This document shows positions 36,372-45,333 of a stretch of 64,000 bases of DNA, piece by piece; within the stretch, counting starts at the first letter, position 1, and every line of letters begins with the position of its first letter. The position numbers and the translations under genes were made by a program. The notes beneath the pieces were generated by a model. The model was not told the origin of the DNA and searched no databases. It saw only the letters and a list, made by a program, of their open reading frames with translations. Origin of the DNA: Clostridiaceae bacterium (GTDB lineage: Bacteria > Bacillota > Clostridia > UBA1212 > DUPL01); the NCBI GenBank assembly GCA_012838385.1, contig DUPL01000068.1, positions 16,135 to 80,134 of the forward strand, written 5' to 3'.

Positions 36372-37949
36372 ATGTATATCTGGACAGCATCTGCCAATGA
36401 AAGAGTTTACAAAAACACCCGCATAACAAGGACTTCAATGAGTTTTCTTGTTCTTGAAAGTGCGAAAAATGCGTATGTCTCAGGTCAAATCTTGCTTAGA
36501 AGTATTGAAGGCTTTGAGATATTGGATGTAAAGGCACATACGGAATTTCCTTGCGACATCTACTATCAGCGATACAACGTATTCAACGATGGATTACCGT
36601 ATCCTGATGAGCTGGTAGCTATAAAGCATGTGGGCAGGTTAAGCGTGCTTCCTCACAGCACTCAAGGAATATGGCTCAATTTTTTCATACCAAGAGATGT
36701 AAAAGAAGGCCGGCAAGATTTCTTTGTTGAGATCTTCACATCTCAAGGAAATTTCACCGTACCGGTATACCTCCATATTTACAATGTGATTATACCTGAT
36801 ACCAAGGACTCGGAATTCAACCTCGAATACTTTTTCCTGCCCTTTGACTTTTTCCCGTATAAGGATAAAAAGGAACAAAAGAACTTTGCTAATTACGAAT
36901 ATGAAAGGTATTCAGATAAGTGGTGGGAGCTTATGGACGAATATGCAAAGAGCTTTTTGCAAATCAGAAACAACTCTTTGGATATTAGAATCATGCCTCT
37001 GCTTGCAGACGCAGGTTCAAGGGAAGTTGAGAATAACAAATGGGAGTTTAACTGGGAACTGTTTGACAGGTTCATCAAATTCTTTATTGATAGAAATGCT
37101 GTGAAAAGCCTTTCCTGTTGTTCAATAATTAATCCTGTAATGAATGACACGGTTTTGTGCCTTGACGAAAACTCCAATATAGTGTCTGTAGAGATAGAGA
37201 GCGAAAAAGGGGAGGCCTTTACAGATGCATTCTACTGTGCTCTGTATGAGCATATCAAGGAACTTGGTCTTCTTGACAGATTCAGAATGAGACTTCAAGA
37301 TGAACCGCATCAGGACAAATATTGGATATGGGCAAGAAAAAAGGTTGAAAGATTAATGCCCGGCGTTTTTTGCGGAGAGCCTTTGGATATGTTGTCAGTC
37401 TCAAAACTGTTAAAAGACTATTGTGATCAGTTCATACCCAGAATAGAAGTTTTTGAGGAAGGAGCGGACTTCTTCAGAGACATGCAAAAAGCTGGCAAGG
37501 AAGTCTGGGTGTATTCATGCTGCTTCCCTGAAGAACATTGGTACCTTAACAAGTTCATAGATCACCCCCATATACATTCCAGACTGATAACCTGGGCATG
37601 TTATACTCAAAACATTACAGGATTCCTGCATTGGGGCTACAACTATTTTGCAGGTAATGACCTTTACAGCTGTCTTCCAAATGCCAGGTTCAAGGGTGAC
37701 GGCCATATTGTTTATCCCAATGTGGAATACAATACAATAAATATATCCACAAGGTTCATTGCAACAAGGGACGGCATCCAGGATTATGAGCTATTAAAAA
37801 TTGCTGAAAGAAAATTCAAGGATGCAACTTTTGCTCTGTCCAGAAAGATAGCTAGAAGCTTTTCGGAGTTTAATAATAATCCCGAGAGCGTTGACAATAC
37901 TGTTTCAAGACTTCTGAAACTTGCAGAAGTATCTCAGAACATGGTATGA
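36372..37949 (+). CDS. DUF4091-domain protein without signal peptide
   Basis: A 525-residue protein related to the upstream lipoprotein but lacking a signal sequence or lipobox. The N-terminal sandwich (about 1-150) is followed by a barrel with 'RLQDEPHQDKYW' (Asp-Glu-Pro near residue 310), 'VYSCCFPEEHWYLNKFID', 'LHWGYNYF' and the closing 'ATRDGIQDYELLKIAE' of DUF4091. It is probably cytoplasmic and could process imported oligosaccharide; this is inference. AGGAGG precedes the ATG. The DUF1294 gene starts a few bases after its stop. Confidence 0.82.
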   Translation: MYIWTASANERVYKNTRITRTSMSFLVLESAKNAYVSGQILLRSIEGFEILDVKAHTEFPCDIYYQRYNVFNDGLPYPDELVAIKHVGRLSVLPHSTQGIWLNFFIPRDVKEGRQDFFVEIFTSQGNFTVPVYLHIYNVIIPDTKDSEFNLEYFFLPFDFFPYKDKKEQKNFANYEYERYSDKWWELMDEYAKSFLQIRNNSLDIRIMPLLADAGSREVENNKWEFNWELFDRFIKFFIDRNAVKSLSCCSIINPVMNDTVLCLDENSNIVSVEIESEKGEAFTDAFYCALYEHIKELGLLDRFRMRLQDEPHQDKYWIWARKKVERLMPGVFCGEPLDMLSVSKLLKDYCDQFIPRIEVFEEGADFFRDMQKAGKEVWVYSCCFPEEHWYLNKFIDHPHIHSRLITWACYTQNITGFLHWGYNYFAGNDLYSCLPNARFKGDGHIVYPNVEYNTINISTRFIATRDGIQDYELLKIAERKFKDATFALSRKIARSFSEFNNNPESVDNTVSRLLKLAEVSQNMV

Positions 37950-37956
37950 TTGTGAT

Positions 37957-38256
37957 ATGGGCGGATTAACTTTGAAGCTAGTATTTATTGTGTATTATGC
38001 CATATTGAATATTGTGGGATTCCTTGTAATGCTCTCGGACAAAAGGAAGGCCATGTACCACAGAACCCGTACCAAGGAATCCACTCTTTTCCTAGTATCC
38101 ATACTAGGAGGAGCTTTAGGAGTGTTTCTTGCCATGCATATATTCAGACATAAAACAAAGCATGGCAGTTTCATTTATGGAATACCTGCGATATTAATTG
38201 TTCACATTCTTTTGATATCATATATAGCGTACAATTTTCCAAATCTATTTAAGTAA
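37957..38256 (+). CDS. DUF1294 small membrane protein
   Basis: A 99-residue membrane protein if started at ATG 37957, with three to four hydrophobic helices. 'DKRKAMYHRTRTKESTLFLV', 'LGGALGVFLAMHIFRHKTKH' and 'GIPAILIVH' are the standard DUF1294 features (Asp-Lys-x-x-Ala, then Phe-Arg-His-Lys-Thr). Function is unknown. A longer in-frame start at 37921 lies inside the preceding gene and lacks a ribosome binding site. Upstream spacing of 7 nt and downstream spacing of 18 nt to rbgA suggest one operon. Confidence 0.85.
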   Translation: MGGLTLKLVFIVYYAILNIVGFLVMLSDKRKAMYHRTRTKESTLFLVSILGGALGVFLAMHIFRHKTKHGSFIYGIPAILIVHILLISYIAYNFPNLFK

Positions 38257-38274
38257 TGAAAGGTGGAAATTGAA

Positions 38275-39147
38275 ATGGTTATACAATGGTTTCCGGGCCA
38301 TATGGCAAGGGCCAGACGAGTATTAAAAGAAGGGCTTGCCATGGTGGATGTTGTTGTAGAAATGGTTGATGCAAGAATACCTATAAGCAGCAGAAACCCG
38401 GAAATAGACAAGATAATAGGGAACAAGCCTAGAATCATAGCCTGCAACAAGGCGGACTTGGCAGATGCAGAAATGAATAAGTATTATAAGAGATATTTTA
38501 ACGAAAAAGGCATCAAAGTAATCTTTACCGACTCAAAAACAGGAAACGGTGTAAGGAATGTTTTAAAGGAAATAGAGAATGTAATGTCAGAAAAGATGGA
38601 ACGACAAAAGGCCAAGGGACGCAAAGCCATGATTGTTAAGGCTATGATAGTTGGAGTTCCAAATGTGGGCAAATCCTCATTTATAAATCGCATTACAAAA
38701 AAATACTCTGCAGTTACAGGCGACAGACCCGGTGTTACAAGAAACAAGCAGTGGCTGAAGGCAAATGACAATGTTTACCTCCTGGATACTCCAGGTCTTT
38801 TGTGGCCAAAACTTGAAGATCAGGATGCAGCAAAAAAACTTGCAATAACCGCTGCCATAAAGGATGACATCCTGGATACCTCGCTTCTTGCGGTTTACCT
38901 CCTTGAGCTTTTAAGGGATAAATATCCTAACGCAATTCAGGAAAGGTACAAATTTGATCCGAAAGACATGACAGGAGTACAAATGCTTGAGGAGTGCGGC
39001 AAAAGAAGAGGATGTCTTGTTCACGGAGGAGAAGTTGATTACCAAAGGGCTTCCACAGTGGTACTTGATGACTTTAGAAACGGAAGGCTTGGAAAAATTA
39101 CTCTTGATCATGAAGTGGAAGAAGCAGGGGAGGAAACAAGTGACTGA
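38275..39147 (+). CDS. rbgA: Ribosome biogenesis GTPase RbgA (YlqF)
   Basis: A 290-residue circularly permuted GTPase needed for 50S maturation. Motif order is G4 'ACNKADLAD', then G1 'GVPNVGKSSFINRI', G2 'RPGVTRNKQWLK' and G3 'LLDTPGLLWP'; the N-terminal 'IQWFPGHMARARR' is diagnostic. The ATG at 38275 has AAGGTGG eight bases upstream; an in-frame GTG at 38263 is part of that site. Its 3' end overlaps the rnhB start by 8 nt. The rbgA-rnhB pairing is conserved in Firmicutes. Confidence 0.96.
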   Translation: MVIQWFPGHMARARRVLKEGLAMVDVVVEMVDARIPISSRNPEIDKIIGNKPRIIACNKADLADAEMNKYYKRYFNEKGIKVIFTDSKTGNGVRNVLKEIENVMSEKMERQKAKGRKAMIVKAMIVGVPNVGKSSFINRITKKYSAVTGDRPGVTRNKQWLKANDNVYLLDTPGLLWPKLEDQDAAKKLAITAAIKDDILDTSLLAVYLLELLRDKYPNAIQERYKFDPKDMTGVQMLEECGKRRGCLVHGGEVDYQRASTVVLDDFRNGRLGKITLDHEVEEAGEETSD

Positions 39148-39760
39148 AGAGATAAACATGCTTGAGTATGAAAACAAACTGAAAGAAGAAGGAATATATA
39201 TTGTAGGTGGAATTGACGAAGCAGGACGCGGTCCTCTTGCCGGGCCTGTTGTTGCAGCATGCGTTGTTTTTGATACAAGGAATCCTTTGCCTGAAGCAAG
39301 GGATTCCAAGAAACTAACAGAAAAGAAAAGAGAGGAACTTTTCGATAAGATAATTGAAAGCTGCCTTGCCTACGGTATAGGTGTTGTGGACAATGATGTG
39401 ATAGATGAAATCAACATTCTTAATGCCACATACCTTGCAATGCAAAAGGCAGTGTTGGATTTAAATGAAAAAAACCCAGAAGTGGTTCTGGTTGATCATG
39501 TACATATTCCTGATATGAATATAAAACAGATATCGATAACCCACGGCGATGCGTCAAGTCTCTGCATAGCAGCTTCCTCAATTATAGCCAAAGTAACCAG
39601 GGACAGAATAATGAGGGAGCTGGATTCACTGTACCCTGGTTACGGCTTTGCAAGACATAAAGGTTATGGTACGAAAGCCCATTACGAGGCTATTGAGACA
39701 TTAGGCATCTCCAAGGTACATAGAAAGACTTTTCTGAAAAAATATATTACTACTTCATAA
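39140..39760 (+). CDS. rnhB: Ribonuclease HII
   Basis: A 206-residue RNase HII that cuts RNA in RNA-DNA hybrids and misincorporated ribonucleotides. The catalytic acidic set appears in 'GGIDEAGRGPLAGPVVAA' (Asp-Glu), 'VLVDHVHIP' and 'SIIAKVTRDRIM'; 'GYGFARHKGYGTKAHYEAI' is the family tail. The start is GTG 39140 with AGGGGAGG six bases upstream inside rbgA; longer forms would overlap rbgA by 160 nt. The 3' end overlaps the convergent DUF4185-like gene by 11 nt. Confidence 0.95.
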   Translation: MTEEINMLEYENKLKEEGIYIVGGIDEAGRGPLAGPVVAACVVFDTRNPLPEARDSKKLTEKKREELFDKIIESCLAYGIGVVDNDVIDEINILNATYLAMQKAVLDLNEKNPEVVLVDHVHIPDMNIKQISITHGDASSLCIAASSIIAKVTRDRIMRELDSLYPGYGFARHKGYGTKAHYEAIETLGISKVHRKTFLKKYITTS

Positions 39761-40793
39761 TCAGTCTCATTCTCCGTACATTGGACCTGTAATATCCATT
39801 TTTCTGACCTTCGACACCCCAGCTTCCTGAGAACTGAAGCCAGCAGGTTACACCATCCGGTTCGACCCACTTGAGAGGTAGTCTGGGGCAATACGGAGTA
39901 AAGTTTTTTCCTTCCCAATATTCCTCTACATGCACAAGGGAAAAGGGTCCGTATGGTTCGGGAGCTTCGATAATTAACAGGTCGGTACCATCTTCAGGCG
40001 AGAAGTCCTTATGGAATCTCCAGCTGAACATTAGGTATCTGTCAATACTTGCAAGATAAACCATTTCAGGCACTCCCATCCATTTGTGGATGCTGAGAAT
40101 AGGAATTGATTCATTTAAATCATGACTCCAAACAGCCTCGTATGAAGGTGTGAAAGCACATACCCATTCCCAGGATTCTTTTATAGTAATCTTGTCTTTT
40201 GGAACGCGGCCAAGTCGTATGTTGCTGCCGTTGTCCCATTGGTCGCTGGAGACCGCATAGACAAAGTCGTCTTTCGCATTTTCATTGTTTTTTCCGAAAT
40301 TGACAAATGATGGACCTCCAAATTTGTGACCGGGAAACATAGGTTCTTTTATATTTTCAAAGGAGGGCACCCAGAAGAAACCCTTGTTTGCTGAATATAC
40401 AATATAGGCATCGCTTCCATGCTGTGATGACAGACTATGAGGTGGCTTTCTGGCTCCTTTTAAGTTCTGGAAAGCAAGATACAAAATACCGTCAACACAT
40501 ATCATGCCAGTTGGCTTGGGTCCGTTTCCGCCCCATCCAATATATCCATCCATATTATTAATTCTGTCAATCCTATAATCGGTAGGTCCGCCAATTAACC
40601 TTTCAACGTCCAAACCATGCTCTTTTCCTCCCCAAAGTGGATCTCCTGAAGAGGTATAAATTGCATCATCATCAGCCCATGTTACAGGATAAGTGTCTCC
40701 TTTAACACTATGATCAGGATAAGGTATTCTATCGCTCAGCCATTCAATACCTTTGATGTATGTGCTTTTAGGAATATGAGAAAAAACAGACAT
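39750..40793 (-). CDS. DUF4185-like beta-propeller protein
   Basis: A 347-residue soluble protein with no signal peptide; ATG 40793 has AAAGGAG at good distance. Text such as 'VTWADDDAIYTSSGDPLWGG', 'HSLSSQHGSDAYIVYSANKG', 'GVPEMVYLASIDRYLMFSW' and 'EAPEPYGPFSLVHVEEYW' matches the Trp/Gly-rich repeated blades of DUF4185 and five-bladed glycosidase-like propellers. The domain name is moderately sure; activity is unknown. It may belong with the glycan-related proteins at 29794-37949. Confidence 0.65.
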   Translation of the reverse strand: MSVFSHIPKSTYIKGIEWLSDRIPYPDHSVKGDTYPVTWADDDAIYTSSGDPLWGGKEHGLDVERLIGGPTDYRIDRINNMDGYIGWGGNGPKPTGMICVDGILYLAFQNLKGARKPPHSLSSQHGSDAYIVYSANKGFFWVPSFENIKEPMFPGHKFGGPSFVNFGKNNENAKDDFVYAVSSDQWDNGSNIRLGRVPKDKITIKESWEWVCAFTPSYEAVWSHDLNESIPILSIHKWMGVPEMVYLASIDRYLMFSWRFHKDFSPEDGTDLLIIEAPEPYGPFSLVHVEEYWEGKNFTPYCPRLPLKWVEPDGVTCWLQFSGSWGVEGQKNGYYRSNVRRMRLIMK

Positions 40794-40930
40794 GAAACAA
40801 GCTCCTTTCACTTGGTTCTTGCTAATGCTATATGTATTATAAAGCATAATTCAAACTATTTGAATACATGGAATAGAATTAAAGGATGTACAAATCCGAT
40901 TTTTTTAATACATTTTTCAAGATTACGGGG

Positions 40931-40958
40931 TTGACTTTATTGTATTTTTGTATACAAT
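40931..40958 (+). promoter_or_regulatory. Sigma-A promoter for the aminotransferase gene
   Basis: TTGACT (40931-40936) and TACAAT (40953-40958), 16 bp apart. A 7-bp inverted repeat (GCTTAAT 40977-40983 / ATTAAGC 40996-41002) lies in the leader just before the ribosome binding site. Confidence 0.6.
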
Positions 40959-41027
40959 GTTGTATACTTGCATACGCTTAATTCATAAAATGTGTATTAA
41001 GCGATTTTTTGTATTATGGGGGTTATT

Positions 41028-42308
41028 ATGAAGTACTCGGAAATGAACAAGGAACAACTTTTAAATGAACTAAAGAAGGAAAGAGAAAGATATAACTACT
41101 ATCAAAGCAAAAGATTCTCATACGATATGACAAGAGGCAAACCTGCGCCTGAACAACTTGAACTTTCTAATGAAATGTGTGACATCAAATATCTTGGGGA
41201 TTTCAAAGCAGAAAACGGCTTTGACTGCAGAAACTATGGAATACTGGACGGTCTTCCTGAAGTTAAGAAATTGATGGGAGATATCATGGGTGTCGATGCA
41301 TCAAAAGTTATTGTATGCGGCAACTCCAGTTTAAATATAATGCACAATATACTTACAAAATTCATGTTAAGCGGCGTAGGAGGTGGCTGTACACCCTGGA
41401 GCAAGCTTGAAAAAGTAAAATTCATTTGTCCTGTTCCCGGATATGACAGACATTTTACCATATGCGAAAATCTTGGTATTGACATGATTCCTGTTGAGCT
41501 TAAGGAAGACGGCCCGGACATGGATTTGATTGAGAAGCTAGTCAGGGAGGATGAGTCTATAAAAGGCATGTGGGCCATGCCCAGATACAGTAATCCCGAT
41601 GGTTGTACATATTCTGATGAAACCATAAGAAGAATCGCAAACATGGAATGTAAAGCCGAAGATTTCAGGGTTTTCTTTGACGATGCATATGCAGTACACT
41701 TTTTGGATAACGGACCAGAAAAGATTCTGAATATAGTTGATGAATGTCAAAAGAGCGGAAATGAAAACAGGGCTTTTGTCTTCTGTTCTACTTCAAAGAT
41801 AACCTTTGCCGGAGGGGGCATATCCGCTGTTGCCTCAAGTAAAGCCAATATCGAGTGGTACAACAAATACTTGTTCATACAAACAATTGGCTTTGACAAA
41901 TTGAACCAGCTTAGGCATGTAAAATTCCTTAAAGACTATGAAGGTATTATCGAACACATGAAAAAACACGCAAGGTTGCTTAAACCAAAGTTCGATATTG
42001 TATTGAACAGCCTGGAAAAAGAACTGGAAGGTCTTGACATACTTGAGTGGAGCAAGCCAAAAGGAGGTTACTTCATTAGCATTAATACAATTGACGGTCT
42101 TGCAGACAAGGTTGTGTCCCTTGCCAAAGATTGCGGCGTACTGTTAACTCCTGCAGGTTCCACCTTCCCGTACAAAAAAGATCCGAGAAACAGAAACATA
42201 AGGATTGCACCTTCATTTCCTTCTGTTTCAGATTTGGCGGAAGCGGTCAGGGTGTTGTGTGTATGCGTAAAAATCTGCTCAATAGAATATTATTACGATA
42301 AACTCTAA
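41028..42308 (+). CDS. MocR-type class I aminotransferase (aspartate-like)
   Basis: A 426-residue PLP aminotransferase without the GntR domain of MocR regulators. The start is ATG 41028, with GGGGG seven bases upstream. 'FSYDMTRGKPAPEQLELS', 'RNYGILDGLPEVKKLMGDI', 'VCGNSSLNIMHN', 'MPRYSNPDG', 'FDDAYAVHFL' and the PLP-lysine region 'CSTSKITFAGGGISA' define the Aminotran_MocR group, which includes aspartate aminotransferases. Followed by a strong terminator. Confidence 0.88.
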   Translation: MKYSEMNKEQLLNELKKERERYNYYQSKRFSYDMTRGKPAPEQLELSNEMCDIKYLGDFKAENGFDCRNYGILDGLPEVKKLMGDIMGVDASKVIVCGNSSLNIMHNILTKFMLSGVGGGCTPWSKLEKVKFICPVPGYDRHFTICENLGIDMIPVELKEDGPDMDLIEKLVREDESIKGMWAMPRYSNPDGCTYSDETIRRIANMECKAEDFRVFFDDAYAVHFLDNGPEKILNIVDECQKSGNENRAFVFCSTSKITFAGGGISAVASSKANIEWYNKYLFIQTIGFDKLNQLRHVKFLKDYEGIIEHMKKHARLLKPKFDIVLNSLEKELEGLDILEWSKPKGGYFISINTIDGLADKVVSLAKDCGVLLTPAGSTFPYKKDPRNRNIRIAPSFPSVSDLAEAVRVLCVCVKICSIEYYYDKL

Positions 42309-42325
42309 TAAATTGTGGTATAATA

Positions 42326-42357
42326 ATGTAACATCGATTTGGATGTTACATTTTTTT
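42326..42357 (+). terminator. Terminator after the aminotransferase gene
   Basis: A perfect 10-bp stem ATGTAACATC / GATGTTACAT (42326-42335, 42342-42351) followed by seven T residues. Confidence 0.92.
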
Positions 42358-42378
42358 ATAGAAAGGAAATGTCAAGCT

Positions 42379-43797
42379 ATGAAAGATTTCAAGGATATTG
42401 AATACAATCCCAAAAGCTATTGGGAGACCATGAACGAAGAAGAAAAAAAGAAAGTCATGGAGTTCTCAAAAGACTATATTGATTTTATGAATGCAGGTAA
42501 AACGGAAAGGGAAGTAGTCGAACATATCGTTGATATTGTAAAGAATGTCGGTTATGAAGATTTTGATGAAATTATTAAGCAGGGGAAGAAACTAGTACCT
42601 GGCCAAAAAATATATTCCGTATCAAATGAAAAGGCGCTTATTTTGGCGGTAATTGGGGAAAGCGGTCCAGAAAAGGGCTTCAGCATGATTGGATCCCATG
42701 TGGATGCCCCAAGACTTGACTTTAAACCGCTGCCACTGTACGAAGATTCATCATTTGCACTGGCAAAAACCCACTACTATGGCGGTATTAAAAAATATCA
42801 ATGGGTTGCCATTCCTCTTGCAATGCATGGGGTTGTTGTCAAAAATGATGGAACGAAAGTCAGAATAAGAATAGGGGACAAGGAAGACGATCCTGTTTTC
42901 ACAATAAGCGACCTTCTGCCTCACTTGTCGCAGGAACAGCTTAAGAAAGAGGCTTCCAATTTCATTCCAGGAGAGAATCTGAATGTATTCTTAGGTTCCA
43001 TGCCATTGAAAATGGATGAAGACTCAAAGGAAACCAACCTTATAAAAAAGAACATATTAAGATACCTGTATGACAATTATGGAATCCGCGAGATGGATTT
43101 TGCCACCGCTGAGATTGAAGTTGTGCCAGCATTCAAGGCAAAAGACGTAGGTCTAGACTTGAGCCTTGTTGGAGCATATGCACAGGATGACAGAATTTGC
43201 GCATACACTTCATTGAGAGCCATACTTGAAATTGAAAAATCTGAAAAGACATGCATCTGCTATTTCTCTGACAAGGAGGAAATCGGCAGTGTTGGAATAA
43301 CCGGTGCAAGATCCAATCATTTTGAAACATTTATTTATGAACTATGCTATGCTCTTACAAATGATTCAAACCCATTGATTGCAAGAAGAGCATTAAAAGC
43401 AAGCAAAATGCTTTCTGCTGATGTTACAGCCGGATTTGATCCAACTTTCCCGGAGGTATCCGACAAAACCAATGCAACCTATCTGGGCAAGGGCGTCAGT
43501 ATAGCAAAATACACCGGTGCAAGAGGAAAGAGTGGCGCAAGTGATGCAAATCCCGAGTTCGTTGCCGAGTTTACATCAATACTTAACAAGGAAAACATCC
43601 CCTGGCAAATTGGCGAAATGGGCAAGATTGATCTCGGAGGAGGCGGTACCATAGCCCAGTATATGGCTGACATAGGAATAGAGGTTCTTGACTGCGGCCC
43701 TGGAGTTCTTTCCATGCATTCTCCTTTTGAGATTACTTCTAAGGCAGATATTTATGGATGCTACAAAGCTTACAAATGTTTTTATGAAAATATATAA
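42379..43797 (+). CDS. M18-family metalloaminopeptidase
   Basis: A 472-residue cytoplasmic dizinc aminopeptidase of the M18 (aspartyl aminopeptidase-like) family. ATG 42379 has GAAAGGAAA upstream; longer forms would start inside the upstream terminator. Metal ligands are visible in 'GSHVDAPRLDFKP' (His, Asp), 'YFSDKEEIGSVGI' (Glu-Glu), 'SADVTAGFDP' (Asp) and 'VLSMHSPFEI' (His). It releases N-terminal residues, probably acidic ones, for peptide turnover. Confidence 0.93.
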   Translation: MKDFKDIEYNPKSYWETMNEEEKKKVMEFSKDYIDFMNAGKTEREVVEHIVDIVKNVGYEDFDEIIKQGKKLVPGQKIYSVSNEKALILAVIGESGPEKGFSMIGSHVDAPRLDFKPLPLYEDSSFALAKTHYYGGIKKYQWVAIPLAMHGVVVKNDGTKVRIRIGDKEDDPVFTISDLLPHLSQEQLKKEASNFIPGENLNVFLGSMPLKMDEDSKETNLIKKNILRYLYDNYGIREMDFATAEIEVVPAFKAKDVGLDLSLVGAYAQDDRICAYTSLRAILEIEKSEKTCICYFSDKEEIGSVGITGARSNHFETFIYELCYALTNDSNPLIARRALKASKMLSADVTAGFDPTFPEVSDKTNATYLGKGVSIAKYTGARGKSGASDANPEFVAEFTSILNKENIPWQIGEMGKIDLGGGGTIAQYMADIGIEVLDCGPGVLSMHSPFEITSKADIYGCYKAYKCFYENI

Positions 43798-43813
43798 ATA
43801 AAAACGCTCATGA

Positions 43814-43856
43814 AAGGGAGACACTACACAAGGATGTTGTCTCCCTTAATTTTTTT
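43814..43856 (+). terminator. Terminator after the M18 peptidase gene
   Basis: A 10-bp stem AAGGGAGACA / TGTCTCCCTT (43814-43823, 43838-43847) followed by seven T residues. Confidence 0.92.
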
Positions 43857-43912
43857 GTCACAATATTTTATAATTTCTTGTGTAACGTTTTTGCTCTTTG
43901 TGTCTCTAATAT

Positions 43913-44914
43913 ATGATGATAGAGATAGTAAAATTAAGAGATGCACAATATTGCAATCTAAAACTTCTTCTAATTTTTCTTGTGATATATGGCCATTTAA
44001 TCGAGTCAATGATTTGGCAATCTGAAGTGCTTATGGTGCAATACAGATGGATGTATTTGGTCCATATGCCATTGTTCTGCTTCCTTTCAGGGCTATTTTT
44101 GAATAATGCAAAAGTCTGCAAGAAACAATTAGCAAGGATATTCCCATTATATATCCTGCTGCAAACGTTTGCTGTGGTAATTGGTAATGGTGAGGTTAAT
44201 CCGTTGACACCATATTGGCATTTGTGGTACTTATTGAGCTACAGTATATGGCTCTGCCTGGCGTAGACTTGGTTTCGATTTTGTAATGGGAAAGGAAAAA
44301 TCATAATACTTATATGTTCTATTGTGGTTGGTTGTGTTGCAGGACTTGTTCCGTTCATCGGGCGTGAGCTTTCATTGTCGAGAACTCTAGTGTTCCTGCC
44401 GTATTTTTGGACAGGACTGATATGCAATCCGAAGTTTCCCTGGAAAAAGTTGAGGTTGGCAGGAATTGCAGCATTGGTAACTGCTTTCGCACTAATAGTT
44501 TGCATAGGTAATGATATCCCGGTTAAATTCCTCTATCAAGCTACTCCATACGAGCATATTGGAAAAGGTGTGTTGCTTAGGCTTGTTTGTTATCTACTTG
44601 GTGGATCACTGGGGTTATTCCTGCTTGCATTTATACCGACAAGAAGATTACCGTTTACAAAAGCCGGTGCTAATACAATGCCAGCTTATTTAATTCACGC
44701 ACCGATTGTATTATACTTACGGGAATTGAACATTCAGTGGCCGTTATACATAATATTTACTGTTGTTTTTCTATATGCAATATATTTGCTTGTGCGGTGG
44801 CACAGCAGCTTATACGGAATCGTACCTACAGAGAGGAGGGATAGTAGGTGGCTACCTTTCAAAAAGTCTACGAAGAATACGCTCAGCCCGTTTATCGATT
44901 CCTATTATCCCTGA
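43913..44914 (+). pseudogene. Acyltransferase-3 family membrane protein interrupted by one in-frame TAG
   Basis: The two halves (43913-44263 and 44267-44914) are in the same frame, separated by a single TAG at 44264-44266, and together would encode about 333 residues. The N-terminal part has 'LKLLLIFLVIYGHLIESM' and 'VHMPLFCFLSGLF', the His and Phe/Gly features of acyltransferase 3 (OafA/WecH-like). The C-terminal part has 'LSLSRTLVFLPYFWTGL' and 'TMPAYLIHAPIVLYL'. Such proteins O-acylate surface sugars. I see no decay beyond the stop codon, so this is a recent nonsense mutation, a read-through gene or a sequencing error. The 3' end overlaps the sigma-factor gene. Confidence 0.85.
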
Positions 44915-45333
44915 CAGGCAACGATGACTTGGCAGAGGAACTACTGTCAGAAACCTTTTACCAAGCGTTTAGGTATATTGACAGATTTGAAGGAAGATGC
45001 AACCTATATACATGGTTGTGTCAAATTGGAAAAAACGCTTGGAAAAAAGAGTGTCGTAGAAACAAAAGATACAGCGATATCAGATTGGAAGATTTGACAA
45101 TTCCTGATAACAAACCTTCATTGGAAGAACAGAATATCAACAAGGAAATGTACTGCAAAGTTCTCAAGGCACTTCAAGACTTGGCTGATCCATACAGGGA
45201 TGTTTTTATCCTTCACGCTATCGGTGAGGTCAAATTGAAGGAAATCGCCAGTATTTACGGAAAAAGCGAAAGTTGGGCAAGGGTTACATATTTCAGAGCA
45301 AAACAACAGATTGCACAGGAGGTTTTAAAATGA
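44848..45333 (+). CDS. ECF-type RNA polymerase sigma factor
   Basis: A 161-residue ECF sigma factor. Region 2 is at about residues 6-70 ('YAQPVYRFLLSLTGN', 'AEELLSETFYQAFRYIDRF', 'NLYTWLCQIGKNAWKKE'), region 4 at about 105-155 ('LADPYRDVFILHAIGEVKLK', 'YGKSESWARVTYFRAKQQI'). The start is GTG 44848 behind GAGAGGAGGG. It overlaps the acyltransferase frame upstream by 67 nt and the anti-sigma gene downstream by an ATGA junction, the usual sigma/anti-sigma coupling. The signal sensed is unknown. Confidence 0.92.
   Translation: MATFQKVYEEYAQPVYRFLLSLTGNDDLAEELLSETFYQAFRYIDRFEGRCNLYTWLCQIGKNAWKKECRRNKRYSDIRLEDLTIPDNKPSLEEQNINKEMYCKVLKALQDLADPYRDVFILHAIGEVKLKEIASIYGKSESWARVTYFRAKQQIAQEVLK

Noticed and set aside
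44324..44914. A separate membrane-protein gene after the acyltransferase fragment
   Set aside because: It is in the same frame as the upstream half, continuous with it apart from one TAG, and completes the same family, so both belong to one broken gene.
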